Shown here piece after piece: positions 34,954 through 47,300 of a DNA stretch of 64,000 bases (its first letter is position 1; every line of letters starts with the position of its first letter). The translations under genes and the position numbers were made by a program. The stretch spans positions 3,558,027-3,622,026 of the forward strand of contig NC_054390.1 in NCBI RefSeq assembly GCF_001625195.1, read 5' to 3'. This DNA comes from Drechmeria coniospora. Its lineage: Eukaryota; Ascomycota; Sordariomycetes; Hypocreales; Ophiocordycipitaceae. The notes beneath the pieces were generated by a model. That model did not search any database. It saw only the letters and a program-made list of their open reading frames with translations, and was not told the DNA's origin.

Positions 34954-36809
34954 TCAAGTTGACGTCGCAAACTTGCTCAGAGAACGCATCTTTGCACCGT
35001 AAAAATACAGAAGCCAGATGCCAGCAATTCCCATGAAGCTGAAGCCGCCGAGCAAGCTCACCCCCCGGGCCACACCAAGGCGGGCAAAAAGCGGGTGTGC
35101 GACCAGGACGCTTCCGCAGGCCAGCGCGCTTCGGAAAAAGTCGTTGGCGGCGAACAGGCTGGCGGCGTACTGCGGATAACTCAGGGGAATGTAGATGAAG
35201 AGGCACTGGAAGACGATGAAAACGCTCGATCCGTATATGGCGATGCCCATGGTGGGAACGATCCAGTGTATCGAGGCCCGGGCTGTCCAAGCAAAGACGA
35301 AGAGGCCAATGGTGGGACCGAACGAGAAAGGCAGCGCTGGAAGAAGTCGCTTCTCCGCGTCGGCGAAGCCTCGACGACCCATGTACCAGATGCAACCAAC
35401 GTAGCCTACGACACCCAGGATGCAGGCGACGAGAATGCATAGAAATACAAGGCCGAGCTGACCCATGTTCATTCCGTAGTACACGGGATACACGAGAGGA
35501 AACACTTCAAAGACTGTTGTTTTCCCATCAGTGACCGAAGTTGGGGGGCGAACGGCGCGTACGGATTGGCCAGCTCACAGGAGTAGTAGATGCCGTAGAT
35601 GATGGACGTGTAGATTTGTACGAACAATACGGCCGGATCCTTGAATGTGATCTCGATCGGCTTGATCAGGGCATCGAGCAGAATGGCGGCCGCCGTGATG
35701 TTGGATTTTTCGACTTCGCCAGCCGTGACGAACCGATCGGTCGTCAGGTCTGAGAGTCGTCGCGCTCTCCGCAGCAAGATGGTCTCGCTGCTCGTCTCCG
35801 GCAGGAATAAGAGCATCAGCAACAAAACTGGAACCGAGGCCCAGATGGATTCGTATAGCGACCATCGCCAGTTCATCGCGGGCACGGAGAATCCGCTCAA
35901 GAGGGGGCCCAAGGCAGCTACAAGAATGTAATAGCATGCTTGTTAGCAGAGAGATTTCCCATTCCCCACAGGGGTTCCGGTCGGAGAACACGGGAGCATA
36001 AACGTACGACCGCAGTATGATGCAGATACCCAGGCAAGCATGGCGTAGGGCAACGTTGCGATGCTGTACATGTCGCCAAGTGACGCTCCACCCGATGCGA
36101 GGCATGGCGAGCCGAAGAAGCCCTGTAGGAAACGGAAAACAAGGAGACTCGGGAAGGTCGGTGCAAATGCTGTCGGTACCGAGATGAGAACGAAGCAAGT
36201 CATGGTGAGGAAGTAGACCGGATTCCGACCAATCGACGGTATCTCGCTCAGGGGCGAGAAGAGAAGGGGACCGACGCCGTAGCCTAGGACGTAGAGCGAC
36301 AGCCCCAGCGTGGCCTCCAACTGGCTGACTTTGAACTCCTCCATGACCCCTTGAGTGGAAGACGTGTAAATGGCGGAGGATGTGTAGACGACAAATGTAT
36401 AGAGGCAAATGATGAGCGTCACGACCGCTCGTTTCCCATCAGACCAATTCTGCGGGTTGTCCGCATCGTTAATCTCGTACCAGTCAACAGTAATAGAGCC
36501 ATCGGCAGCAAGATGTCGCGTGGAAGGCGTGTAAGATATCGGTCGTCTGTCAGAATCTAGCCCGCTCATGTTGAGAGCCGCTTCGAAGCCGCGCAGCTCA
36601 ACAGGGCTGTCGAATCCGTCGCCCATTCGCGCTGAAGACGGTCGACGTATCGGCGACGAGAGTGCAGAGTCGAAGCCCTGAGACGACTTCCGGCTCCATC
36701 TCGTCGGCATTGTAAAGTCAGCCTTCTCTTCGGCATATTGCAGATACCGGTTCTTCGTCATCAAGCGAATGAGTTGCCCGACAGGCGCGTCGCGGATGAG
36801 GTCCGCCAT
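34954..36809 (-). CDS. MFS transporter, DHA1 (drug:H+ antiporter) type, 12 TM
   Basis: Plasma-membrane exporter of drugs or small metabolites by proton antiport, by family. Inferred exons 36809-36008, 35917-35579, 35513-34954 (introns 90 and 65 nt), 1701 nt, 566 aa. A soluble N-terminus of about 115 residues ends in NDADNPQNWSDGKR, the usual DHA1 lead-in to TM1. TM1 is VVTLIICLYTFVVYTSSAIY; then SLYVLGYGVGPLLFSPLSEI with GRNPVY (loop 2-3), FRFLQGFFGSPCLASGGASLGD (TM4) and ASYCGPALGPLLSGF across intron 1 (TM5, antiporter motif C). The second half includes YYSFFEVFPLVYPVYYGMN across intron 2, a DHA1 TM7-8 signature. The introns fall inside conserved motifs, which fixes the splice choices. It may act with the neighbouring asparagine synthase, but co-regulation is not shown. 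Confidence 0.88.
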
Positions 36810-38121
36810 CGAGCGTGCTTCATCCGTTTCGCCAAGTCTCCCACCACAATTACTCAGAAGAATAAAATTTCAGACGATGCAGAGCATCGGTCAGTGAAAA
36901 TTCGAGAAATATCCAAGCAAAGTGGAAGTCAGCCTCGCCGGCATGGGCTAAGGGCGAATTGACAAGTTCTTCGAATCGTCCCCTCGTGCTGCTCTCCATC
37001 GATAGACGGACATCGAACGAGAAAACCCGTCATTATCAATCACATTCCTTCGGCAAATCGTTGGCGAGCCTCCGCAATTATGCCGAAAACTTTATAATCC
37101 AATATTATGTCACAGACCAGACCAGTCGATGTAGACGGACAGCCCGACCAGCCGCAGCGAGTCGAATGGCCTCTCGGCATATCCCACAAGGGATATGCGG
37201 ATCCACGTCGCGGCAGCTTGTCTTCTCAATGCACTGCCGTTTCAGCATCGATGAGTTGATCCTACGTGTAAGTATATACATTCTGTGTGGATCGCTCTCG
37301 GTCCCGCGTTGCAGGGGTCGGAATCGTCGTCTGGTGCCGGTATTCTCAAACCACTCGCAGACCAACGTTGAGTGTCTCGTATCCGAGTAGCAAGATGGTG
37401 TAATAAACAGAACCATCAGCCTGGGTTCCCCTCCGGCAGACCCGTTTGAAAATTCCGCTTCTGGGCGTTCGAACACACCGACCATGTTGCCCTTGGCCCT
37501 GGGCGCATCAGCATCCGAGGCCAGGAAGCCCAGACATGGGATATTTCGCTCACCTCTGTTCTCCATTGGCAGCGGCAAATATAAGTACGCGAGCAGGCAC
37601 TCATCTCGTCCGCCGTACGAATCAAGAATGACAGAGGGGAGGCTGGGTGGATGATGGCTAGCTGGACGTCTCATCGTTGCCCGATTCAAGTCATTGATGC
37701 GAAAGATGGTGTTACTTATCCCGAATATCAAGACGCACAGCATCCATGCCAGATTTTGCATGTCGCAACAGTCTCGCGTGACACCAGTGCATATAAATGA
37801 TCCCTGGTAGCATTACATCCATCTAGAGGCGGCAGTACACCACCTACTTGCATCAGCCAGCCTCGGAGAGCTAGTCGTCCCTCTACCCGGCCACAAATAT
37901 CGTCATGCCGTTGGGTTCCCGTCTAGCAGTCCCGTCTAGCAGTCCCGTCTGTGAGCGTACGAGTACACCGGCCAGCGTACAGAATGTCTCCTGGAGAATG
38001 AATGACCCATCGTACGCCTCCTCATGCCATCCCTGTTCTACCATTTCTCGCTTCAATGATGATACAACCGAGGCGAATCTCGCCCGCCTCGTCACGCTTC
38101 TTCCTCTGGTTCGGGCGGCGG
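36810..38121. other. intergenic between MFS gene and INO80
   Basis: Holds one weak candidate (37105-37761, minus). A short direct repeat of CCCGTCTAGCAGT lies about 37919-37950. Otherwise nothing seen. Confidence 0.45.
37105..37761 (-). CDS. hypothetical protein with possible signal peptide (weak)
   Basis: 218 residues, unspliced. The N-terminus MQNLAWMLCVLIFGISNTI is hydrophobic and could be a signal peptide. Cys residues are scattered. No domain is recognised. Residues around GFLASDADAPRAKG match a segment inside INO80 ([14 protein letters not shown]) and the DNA also matches, so part of this frame may be a captured INO80 fragment. The basic, Arg-rich C-terminal half looks like random translation. 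Low confidence. Confidence 0.25.
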   Translation of the reverse strand: MQNLAWMLCVLIFGISNTIFRINDLNRATMRRPASHHPPSLPSVILDSYGGRDECLLAYLYLPLPMENRGERNIPCLGFLASDADAPRAKGNMVGVFERPEAEFSNGSAGGEPRLMVLFITPSCYSDTRHSTLVCEWFENTGTRRRFRPLQRGTESDPHRMYILTRRINSSMLKRQCIEKTSCRDVDPHIPCGICREAIRLAAAGRAVRLHRLVWSVT

Positions 38122-41100
38122 CTAGAAATCGACCATGCCGTCGGCAATGGCCAGACGCTGCTTCGTCGTCTTGGCTCTCTTTCCACCCTTGGCCCTGCCT
38201 CGCTTGCCCTTGATGTCGCTCTCGGCAGGCGTCGCCGTGCCCGACGCAGCCGCTTTGCTGCCGTCGTCAAAGTTGCCCTCGCCTGCCAAAGCATGTTAGT
38301 CACGGCGTCCTTCGTCATCAAATCCGGTCGGCGAGACTCACCCTCGTGGTAGAGGTCGTCCAGGCTGGCCGTTCCCTCGGCCTTCTTGCGCTTGCCGCCC
38401 CGCTTCTTCTGCTTGTCCAGCTCGCCCGACGCGAGCAGTTCCTTCTCCCGGCGCTCAATCATCTCCGCCTGCTCGTCGTCGGCCAGCCACATGGCGATGT
38501 CGCGGTTGCGGTTCTCCGGACCGCGACGGCCGGAGAAGTCGACGCTCGCGCCGCCGCCCTGGATGACGACTCGTTGGACCTCCTCCTTCTGCAGGGCACG
38601 CTTGCGGATTCGCTCCTCGATGGTGCCGCGGGTGATGAGGCGGTAGACGGTCACCTGCCGTGTCTGGCCGAGTCTGTGGGCACGATCCATGGCTTGCGAG
38701 TCGATCGTCGGGTTCCAGTCGGAATCGTAGAAAATGACGGTGTCGGCCGACGTGAGGTTGATGCCTAGACCACCAGCGCGGGTGGAGAGGAGGAAGATGA
38801 AGATGTCGGGTCGGGTCTGGAAATCGTGCACCGTGTCACGCCTGTCCTCGAGCTTGGTGGAACCGTCGAGGCGGCAGTACTTGTAGTTGCGGTAGGTGAG
38901 GTACTCCTCCATCATGTCGATCATTCGCGTCATCTGGAAGTACAGGAGCACGCGATGGCCCTCGTTCTTGAGCTTGAACAGCAGCTCGTCGAGCTGGGCC
39001 AGCTTGCCGCTGTCCGTGACGAAGCGGCGCATCGACGGGACGGCAATGTTCGTGAACCGCTTCTTCTCTCCGTCGGGCTTCGGCAGCAGGCTGTCGGTCG
39101 GTCGCAGGCTGAGCGGGAGCTTCCTTTCGATAAACAGCTTCTCCTCGTGCGCATCCGAGCCGTAGAGCGCCTTGCGGATGCCGAGGTTGAACAGGACATC
39201 CTGACGCTCGGCCACGGCGCTCGGGCTGCTGCAGGAGACGTGGATTGGGGGCGCCGACGCTCGCGGTCTTCCCGCCATCTCGAGACGGCCCAGGCCGGAG
39301 TCAAAGTACGCCTGTCGGGAGACGTTCATGAGCCGGCCGAGGATGCCCTCGCTCGTCGCGTCGGTGAGCGCTTGGCGGTTCTCGCGAGCGCGGATCTGGA
39401 AGAGGGCGTGGACGGGCGTGAAGGCGTCGCCTTCGGCCTCGTCGTAGGCTACCGGCAAGTGTGCCAACCTGTCGCGCGATCGCAGCTCGGTGACGGCGCG
39501 CGAAAATAGGTCGCCGTGGGCCGCTTTGCAGACCTCGCCGAGCGACGTGTCGGCGAAGCGGAGCCATGAGAAGGCGTCGGCACCTTCGGTGCTCTCGCGC
39601 GCGTTGTCGGGCGCCCAAATGTTCATCAGGTGGCCGAGCGCTTTGTTTCGCCAACCAGCCGTCCGGTTGTCCTCGCTCGCCTTGAAGAGCCGCCCCCCTC
39701 GGGTCCAGACCAGCGACGGCAGCTCGTAGCTGATGAGGCTGCGGGTGGAGTAGCCGACGTTGACGCTCGTCCCCTCGCGCACAAACGAGGCCGTTTCCGC
39801 AAAGTGGCCGCACGAGAAGGGCGACGTCACCTCGGCGCGCTCGAAGAGGTCGGGGTGGTTGCAGACTTTGCGGAACTGCATGACGAGGTTCATGAGGGTG
39901 CCCGAGTCCTGATCGTCGCCCATGGTCGCCTTCTCGACGAGATCCATGATGTTGATCTGGTTCCGCAGGTTCCTGTAGTAGGCACGCTGGCGGTAGGTGA
40001 GGTCGCAGAAGACGTCCAGCTCGATCTTGTCGCCGAGCTCCTTCTGGACGTGCTTCTTCACGCGACGAAGCATGAAGGGCTTGAGGATCATGTGCAGGCG
40101 CTTGAGCTGGTCCTCGTTCAGCTTGGTGTTGCTCTGCGCGTGGGACTCGATGTCCTTGGAGAACCATTCGCTGAACTCGTCGTGCGAGTCGAAGAGGGAG
40201 GGCATGATGAAGTGGAGCAGCGCCCAGAGCTCCTGCATATTGTTCTGGATGGGCGTACCGGTGAGGAGCAGCCTGTTTCGGCAGTGGAAGCCGAGTAGGG
40301 ACTTCCAGCGCGAGCTGGAGGAGCTCTTGATGGCCTGCGCCTCGTCGAGGATCATGTACTGCCAGCGCATCTTCTGGAAGTAGGCGACGTCGGACACGAC
40401 AAGCTGGTAGGAGGTGACACAGACGTGAAAGGCGGCATCCTTGCGGTACGTCGAGTGCTTGCGGTCCCAGAACTTGCGAAGCACCTTGCGGTCGCCGGCG
40501 CTGCCCCAGTAGGGCAGGATCTTGAACTCGGGCACGAACTTGGCAATCTCCTGTTGCCAGTTGTGGAGGGTCGAGGCGGGGGCGACGACGAGGAAGGGGC
40601 CCCAGATGTCGTGCTTCTCGGCCAGGTAGGCCATGACGGAGATGGACTGGACCGTCTTGCCAAGACCCATCTCGTCGGCGAGGATGCCGTTGATGCCCTG
40701 CTCGTACAGGTTGACGAGCCAGTTGAGCCCCTTGAGCTGATACTCCTTGAGCTGGGCGTTGATGAGCTTGGGCTGCTCGATGTCGACGTCGCCGAGGCCC
40801 GTGGGGTTCTGGAAGTTCATCTCGCCCTCCTCGTCCATGTCGAGGCCCTGGTTGTTGAAGTCGCGCGCCTTCTTCTGGGCCTCGGCGATGGCGCTCTGGG
40901 CGTTGGCCATGGCGGCGGCGCGGAGCTGCGTCTCGTCCTCGTTGTCGAAGTCGAGGTTCTCGAAGTCGGTGACGGTGGCGGCGGCGGCGGCGGCGGCGGC
41001 GGCCTCGGGTTCGGCGATGTCGAGCGTCGACGTCGGCCGCACTTCGTGGCTCTCCTTGGCCACGTCCGGGTGGTCGGTGCTCCGCTCGACCTCGTCGGTC

Positions 41101-44100
41101 TTGATCTTCTTGCCGATGAAGTGGGAGTAGAGCTCGGTCTGGGAGATGAGGAAGTTGAGCTTTCTCTTCTGGCGGGCGGCCTCGCGTTCGGCATCCTCGC
41201 GGCGCGCGTTCTCGATCTCCTGCTTCTCGGCGGCCTTGCGCAGGTCGCGTTCCTCGCGCTCGTTGCGCTTCCAGAAGCCCATCATGTCACGCATGACACG
41301 CTTGGCGCGGGCCTGCAGGTCCTTGGTGCCCTTGTTGGTGCGGAGCTGCCAGCGCTTGGCCTCCTTGGACGCCAGGATGGCCGTCTTCTTGAGGTTCGAG
41401 CTCTTGGTGGCGTACGAGTCGACGGCGAGCTTGAAGGTCTTGTTGACGTCCTTGCGGGCCATGTCGCGCCAGATCTGCTCGTAAATCTGATTGTAGCCCT
41501 TGCTCGTGAACTTCTTCTCGAGCTCGGCCGCCTCGTCCTTCTTCTCCTGCTCGGGATCCTTCTTGGCGCCGTCGGCGCCGTCGGCGTCGGCCTTCTTTTT
41601 CTCCTTGTCCTTGGACTTGTCCTTGGATCGACCCTTGATCTTGATGCGCACCTTGGCCTCCTCCTTGGCCGGAAGCTCCTTGCCGGCATCGAGGAGGGCC
41701 TGGGCGGCCTCGGCCGAGGCCTTCTCCGCCAGCTTCTGCTCCTTGGACTTCTTGGGCCGGGATCCCTTCTTGCTCTTGGCCCGGGGCGTGTCGGCGTCCG
41801 AGGCCAGGAAGCTGGACAGGTTCCCGCCGTCCATGTTGAGGTCGATGTTCCGGGCCGGGCCCTTGATGCCCTTTTCGAGAATCATCTTGGTCTGCTCCGC
41901 CTTCTTGTCGGCACGGGCGGCGTCGCGGAGGTGCTTCTGGCGTTCGGCCTCGTCCTCGGCCGCCTCGGCGCGGGCCAGGGCCGCCTCCTTCTGCTCGATG
42001 GTGACGGCCATGGATTTTTCGCGACGGCGCTTGCGCTGCATGTCCTTCTTGCGCTCCTTCTCGGCGTGGAGCTCCTGGTCGCGGACTTCGTTGAGGGCCT
42101 CGTCGTAGAACACGTCATCGTACCGGCGCTTGCCGAGCTCGGCGTGGCCCATGAGCTTCTTGCCGGCCGTCACGACGTAGTCGTCGAGGCGCAGGCGGGC
42201 TTGCTCGGCGTCCCGGTCGGCCATGAGGCGTCGGCGCTTGCTGGCGCGGTCCCGGTAGGCATCCTCGTCGAATTCGGTGGCGTCGAGCTTGGCGACCTCG
42301 TTGTCGATCTGCAGCTCGGCGTTCTGGATCTTCTTCTCCATCTCGCTCGACCAGGTGCGGGGCTTCGGCTGCCCGTTGGCCTGACGCTTGGCCGAGGGGC
42401 GAGGGGCGGGCGATTCCTTCTTCAACGACGACCTCCGTTTGCTCTTGGGCACTTCGGCATCCCGGATGTCTGAGGCGCGGCCCTTGGTGGAACGGCGCGC
42501 GGGCTTTTTCTTGACCACGATCTCGCTCCGCTTCGCCGTAGGCGCCGTCGACTCGTGCTCCGTCTCGGCATCCTTTTCCACTTCGGTGTCCATGTCGACA
42601 TCACGTTCCGGCTCGTGCTTGGGCCCGTGCTTGGGCCCATGCTTTTTGGACTCGTGCTTTTTAGCCTCGTGCTTCTTGGACTCGTGCTTCTTGGCCTCGT
42701 GCTTCTTGGCCTCGTGCTTCTTGGACTCGTGCTTCTTGGACTCGTGCTTCTTGGGTTCGGGGTTGGATTCGGGCACGGGCTCAGGCGGCGGCTTGGGAGT
42801 TTCGACGGCGCTCGGTCGATCGACGGGCTTCGCTACGGGTTCGGAGCTGGAAAGAATATTGGAGAAGGACATTGGATCGGCACGGTTGGCCGTCTGCTTG
42901 TCCGTCAGCGTACGGCACGGCACGGCAAGCGTGTGAGAGCAAGGCTCGGTCTCACTCACATTTTTCGACGCCGAAGCGGCCTTTGGAGGCGAGGCGGCGG
43001 CTGGCTCCGACTTGACGACAGCAGGAGCTGCCGAGCCGTTGGGGGTCGCCGGGGGGGCATGCCTCGACGACGGCGAAGCCATCTGAGCCTGCCGACCCGG
43101 GGGACTGCGGGAGCCGGCCGGCAGGGCGGTGGGGTGAGCGTGGGAGAGCGGGCTGCGAGATCGATTGTAGGACGAGGCCCCAGGCGACGAGTAGGAGCCG
43201 TTTAGGTACGACGACTGATGCTTCTCTGTGGCGGGTTGCGAGTACGACGGATAGGGATCGCGAGCCTGATGCCAACGTTTCAGGTTAGAGAGCTGTGGCC
43301 TTCCAGAGTACGTGCAGTCATGGTGAACGGGACGGAGGGAAGAGGGGAGGGTGGACAGGCGGGAAGGAGAGAAGGGAGAAAGGAGAGAAGGAGACGGCGC
43401 TGGAGAAGGGGGAGGAGTGGGCGAGGATGGATTCTCGCGGTGATGATGTTGGATGGGCTGAGGTGGGTGTGGAAAGGGGCGAAAGTGAAAGGCAAGGTTA
43501 GATGGGTAGGTTTGTGGTGGTGTACGGTGCTGTGCTGTAGCGTGGTGTAGCGCAGTGTGATTTGCTCAGTGGTGCACGAGTCAAAAAAAAAAGAAGTGGA
43601 CTCGGTCGAGCGAACTTGCCTTTGGCGTGGCGGCCCAGCCAGCAGCATCTGAGACGCGGCGTTCCTTGGTCGTGTCGGTCGTGGGATCGTAGAAGCTTCC
43701 CGAGGCCGGCTTGGTCGACGAGGAGGAGGATGCGGGAGGTGCGGGATAGTAGCCGGCACCGTGGCCGCGACGAGGCGAGTCGGGCGCCGGCGGTTGGTGA
43801 TGGTTGCTCACCGAGGATGGTGTCGTCGAGGCGAGGCCAGGACCGGCCGCCGACGGCAGCGGCGGCAGCGAACGGGCAGCACCGGCAGGTGTCGATTTCG
43901 ACGAGGACAGGTACGGGCTGGCGGAGTGGTGTTTATGGCTGCCGCGTCGCGAGGGCGATGGAGGATGCGAGCCCCCGCGGGCTTCGGCGTCGGCGGCGTC
44001 GGAGTTGGCCTTGGCCGCCTTGGCCGTGCTGTTCGCATTGCTGCCGGGCGAAGGGTAGGGAGCGGGAGCGGCCTTGTACTCGGCGTGCGTGCGGGTGGGC

Positions 44101-44366
44101 GATCGCAGGTGGAAGGCCGAGTGCGAGTGCGAGTGCTCTCGGCGGGAGGGAGCGACGATGGCGGCGTCGGCGGCAGCGCCTGCATCGGCTTCGGCCTTGC
44201 CACGCGTCGGGCTCGGGCTCCTCATGTCGCGCAGCTGGTGGTGGTGCTGATGCTGATGCTGATGCTGATGCTGGTGATGGTGCTGCAGGGGCTTCCCGTC
44301 GCGTTCGTCGTCGTCTGCGCCGCGGTGAGGCCGCTGGAGCACGGTCGAGCGGAAGCTATTTTCCAT
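38122..44366 (-). CDS. INO80: INO80 chromatin-remodelling ATPase
   Basis: Catalytic subunit of the nuclear INO80 complex (nucleosome sliding and H2A.Z dynamics, transcription, repair). Inferred exons 44366-43620, 43265-42960, 42893-38342, 38282-38122; 5766 nt, 1921 aa, normal for fungal INO80. Exon 1 ends [14 protein letters not shown]...TPK and exon 2 begins [10 protein letters not shown], a fungal INO80 N-terminal signature. Intron 1 (354 nt) has a GC donor (AAG|GCAAGT) and carries a long CT-rich run. Intron 2 (42894-42959, 66 nt) is a multiple of three without a stop and can be missed. The last intron (38283-38341) leads to the true end [16 protein letters not shown]. Key blocks: His/Gln-rich stretch in exon 1; Lys-Lys-His-Glu repeat at 42611-42755; DBINO about 41130-41480; Walker A DEMGLGKT near 40651-40680; DEAQ near 40340; helicase C-terminal block RAGGLGIN near 38770 with DRAHRLGQ. 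The Snf2 core is split by the usual long insertion. Confidence 0.95.
42611..42755 (-). repeat. coding minisatellite in INO80, 15-base unit
   Basis: About nine units of TCGTGCTTCTTGGAC or its GCC variant (plus-strand reading) encode [10 protein letters not shown] repeats, ending in KHGPKHGP. It is in frame in the charged N-terminal region, so length changes would keep the frame. Confidence 0.85.
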
Positions 44367-47300
44367 GGCCACGTCGCCTTGGGCGATCCCCTCGTCGCTG
44401 CTGGAGAGGCCAATCTGCGGTAGGTGCAGTTTGCAAGGGTGACCGGTGGCCCTAGGACTGCGGCCCCATGTGCGCGTGGGCGGGCGAGTTGTGCGTCAGC
44501 GTCGTCGTAGGGGACAGCTTGGCGATGGCACAAGGGCGATGCAATTTTCGCCGGCTGCGCGTTGGTGCTCGGCCGATGCAACGGCAAGGAGAAGCGACGC
44601 TACCTTGGGCCGTGGTCGAGCTCGAGGGTTTGATGGAATTTTGCTTTTCGTGGCTCGCCTAGGCGGCGCGATCCAAAGGCAGGGCAGGGCAGCGAAGGAA
44701 AGCACTACTGTGGTGGTGACGATCGGGGCGAGCGGCCGACCGAGGGCGAGGTCGCAGGCGATGGCGATCTCGATGGCGATGCCGTGGTGTTGAGGAACAG
44801 GAAAGGAATGAGTAATGAAAACGCAGTGATGGCGATGGGAATGGGGGAAAGGGCGATGAGGGATGGATTGGCTAGGGGAGGGTGGGCGGAGAGGAGCCGT
44901 GCCGGTGACTGGTGATGCGGCGAGACCCAGCCCAGGTGATGATGGCGGATCCCGATCATGTTGCAGCAGGGCGTCGCTTCGCTGCCAAAAGAAGCCATTT
45001 TTTTCTGGACGAGCTGCCGTCGGCCAGTCCGCGCGCGACGCTTTCGCCCATCGACCCTCACCACCATCTCACTCGCCGGCACCACCGCTATTATTACCCA
45101 CTCCGTCACTAATCAGCGGCACGAGCCAGCATCGGAGCGACGAGCAACGATCAGCACCACCACCACCACCATCCAGCGACGCCGGCGGCACGCATTCTGG
45201 CCTCGGGTCCATGTCCCCGCGCGAGTGCATGCACGAGTGCCTGGGACGGCGAGCCGCTCTGCGCTTGTCGCCTTGCCCAGGCGGCGAGCGAAAATGCCGT
45301 CACGGCATTGGTGCCATGTCCATCCGTGATTTCATCCTAATCCCGCCCCCCCGGCCCAAGCTCTAAGGGAGACCCAGGTCGCTTTCATTCCCCAGCGCCA
45401 CCAATGACGAACAAACAATGCAAAATAACAGAAGTAGAGGCCCATCGGAACCGCCATCAATGCCAGACAGCATGTCCCGTACATGCACTCTCGTCAGGAC
45501 ATGGGCAGGCGGTGATGGCGGCGGAGCTCGAGTCGATCACGAAATGAGGCACAGGACTCCCGTGACGGAGTCGCCCATGACGAGCGACGTTCCATAGTCG
45601 TCGATGCAACCAGCAGCAACCACCAAGACAGGCTTCGGCAAGCGGGGCCACCATTGCACCTCTCGCCTCCGCGCCACCGTTTGTCCGTGCCGGGCCCTTG
45701 CTGCACAAGCTACGGCCGACAACACGCACTGGTATCTGCGCTTCGTGCCATGCTCCCTACACTATGAGTTGTTGCTTGCTTGCAGACGAAAGGATGCAGT
45801 CGGTGTGACAGGTGCAGGTGCGATTTCTGGTGCTGGTGCGAATTTGCGTCACGTCAAGGTGCAGCAGGCAGCAGGCGCACATTCAGGCACCAAGTAATAC
45901 AGTACTTGTGCAAACGCATGTGCAGACGCATGTGCCAACGCAAACGTCGTTGCTCCCGTCCTTCCACGAGCGAGACATGACGAGCTGCGGCGCTTCCATC
46001 GAGGCGAAGGAAAAAAGGCGCACTGGCAGGGAGGGAGAGGGAGCGTCGTGTCCGTCCCCGCTGGCGGCATCGTGAATGATAATATTAGTATTACTCGGTG
46101 CGGAGTACGGAGTACAAGTCTTACTTTTCTGCCATGTGTGACCAACTTTGCACCACAAGTACCTAGACAAGTACATGTACGCACGCATTGGTAGCCGAAG
46201 GCAATTAAATGTTGTACTCTGTACCTACTGTAGCACACGATTATTGATACGCGGTGAACAGAGCGATACCTACGGCCACCCTGCATGCGAGGGCTGGTTC
46301 GTCGTGCGGCACCACGTCCTTCTCGGGCACCGATCCATCTTCCTCGACATCTTCCTGACATCAGTGCACAAGAACCACGGGCTTTCGGGTACATCAATCA
46401 ACCCTGCGGTAGTGGTACGACACCAAGACTGCCTTTGTATGGATGTGAACGCAGTAAACAGTTTGGCTGCTTTGCGTTCGCTCATGCTCCTTCCCAAGAT
46501 GCTCCTTCCCAAAGTACTGCCTAGTATTTACTCCCACCTGCACTGCACACGGAAGGAGGACATGCACGAGCACATGTGCGTACGGATATGCCTCTGTGTA
46601 CTCCGTACCAACAGCAGTATTACTGGACGCATACTACATGAAAAAAAAACACACGAGCCAACCGTCCAGCACTGCATCGTACTCATAATGATGATCTGCT
46701 GTCTCTGGCCAAGGAGGCTGACACTCGCCGTTAGCGGGTCTGGGCCACCCGATGGCGTATGCCAGCTCCTGGACCCCAATCCCCAAGGCGCGAAGTGGAG
46801 GCGACCATCGTGGCTTCAGCCAAGCCCACTTTTCCCATTCGGTTTGCTCGGCTCGCTTCCCTTAGCTAAGCGGGAAAGAGGGTCGAAGGAGGCAGGCATT
46901 CATTGCCTTTCCTCGCTCCAATGAAGAACCATCCACACGGTGCAGCGAATTGTATTTACGTAGCCAACACAAACGAATGGCACCCTCGTCTACATACAAC
47001 TAGTGCTCATAGGTAAGTACATTTCCCATCAGTGTCGATGTAGGCAATTGCGACGTGGTGGGAGCTGTCTTCGAGACACTTGGCTGTGCATTCGAAACGT
47101 ACTGTACAAGCACAGTACTTACATGTAAGTAGCTTCGAGAATGCTCCGTGGCCTCGGTCTAGCTCTAACTGCTGCAGGAGCAACAAGTGCTCTTTGATGT
47201 GCGTGCCCCGTACGGCTGGCTACCCATTAAGACATGCACATATACAGTACGTATGCACTGTGCTCCGGGTTCGTCCTGGCCAAGATGAGGATTGCCTCCT

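Noticed and set aside
38022..38121. Extension of INO80 beyond the TAG at 38122 by reading through the last intron
   Set aside because: Splicing 38283-38341 gives the conserved tail ending [11 protein letters not shown]; the unspliced reading gives unrelated Arg-rich sequence.
40425..42473. 682-codon plus-strand open frame across INO80
   Set aside because: Antisense shadow of the INO80 gene; Leu/Gly/Val-rich translation without domains, while the minus strand encodes conserved helicase motifs.
43295..43560. Plus-strand frames in the purine-rich stretch upstream of INO80 exon 2
   Set aside because: The stretch is the CT-rich part of INO80 intron 1; the frames are low-complexity Arg/Gly/Glu translation.
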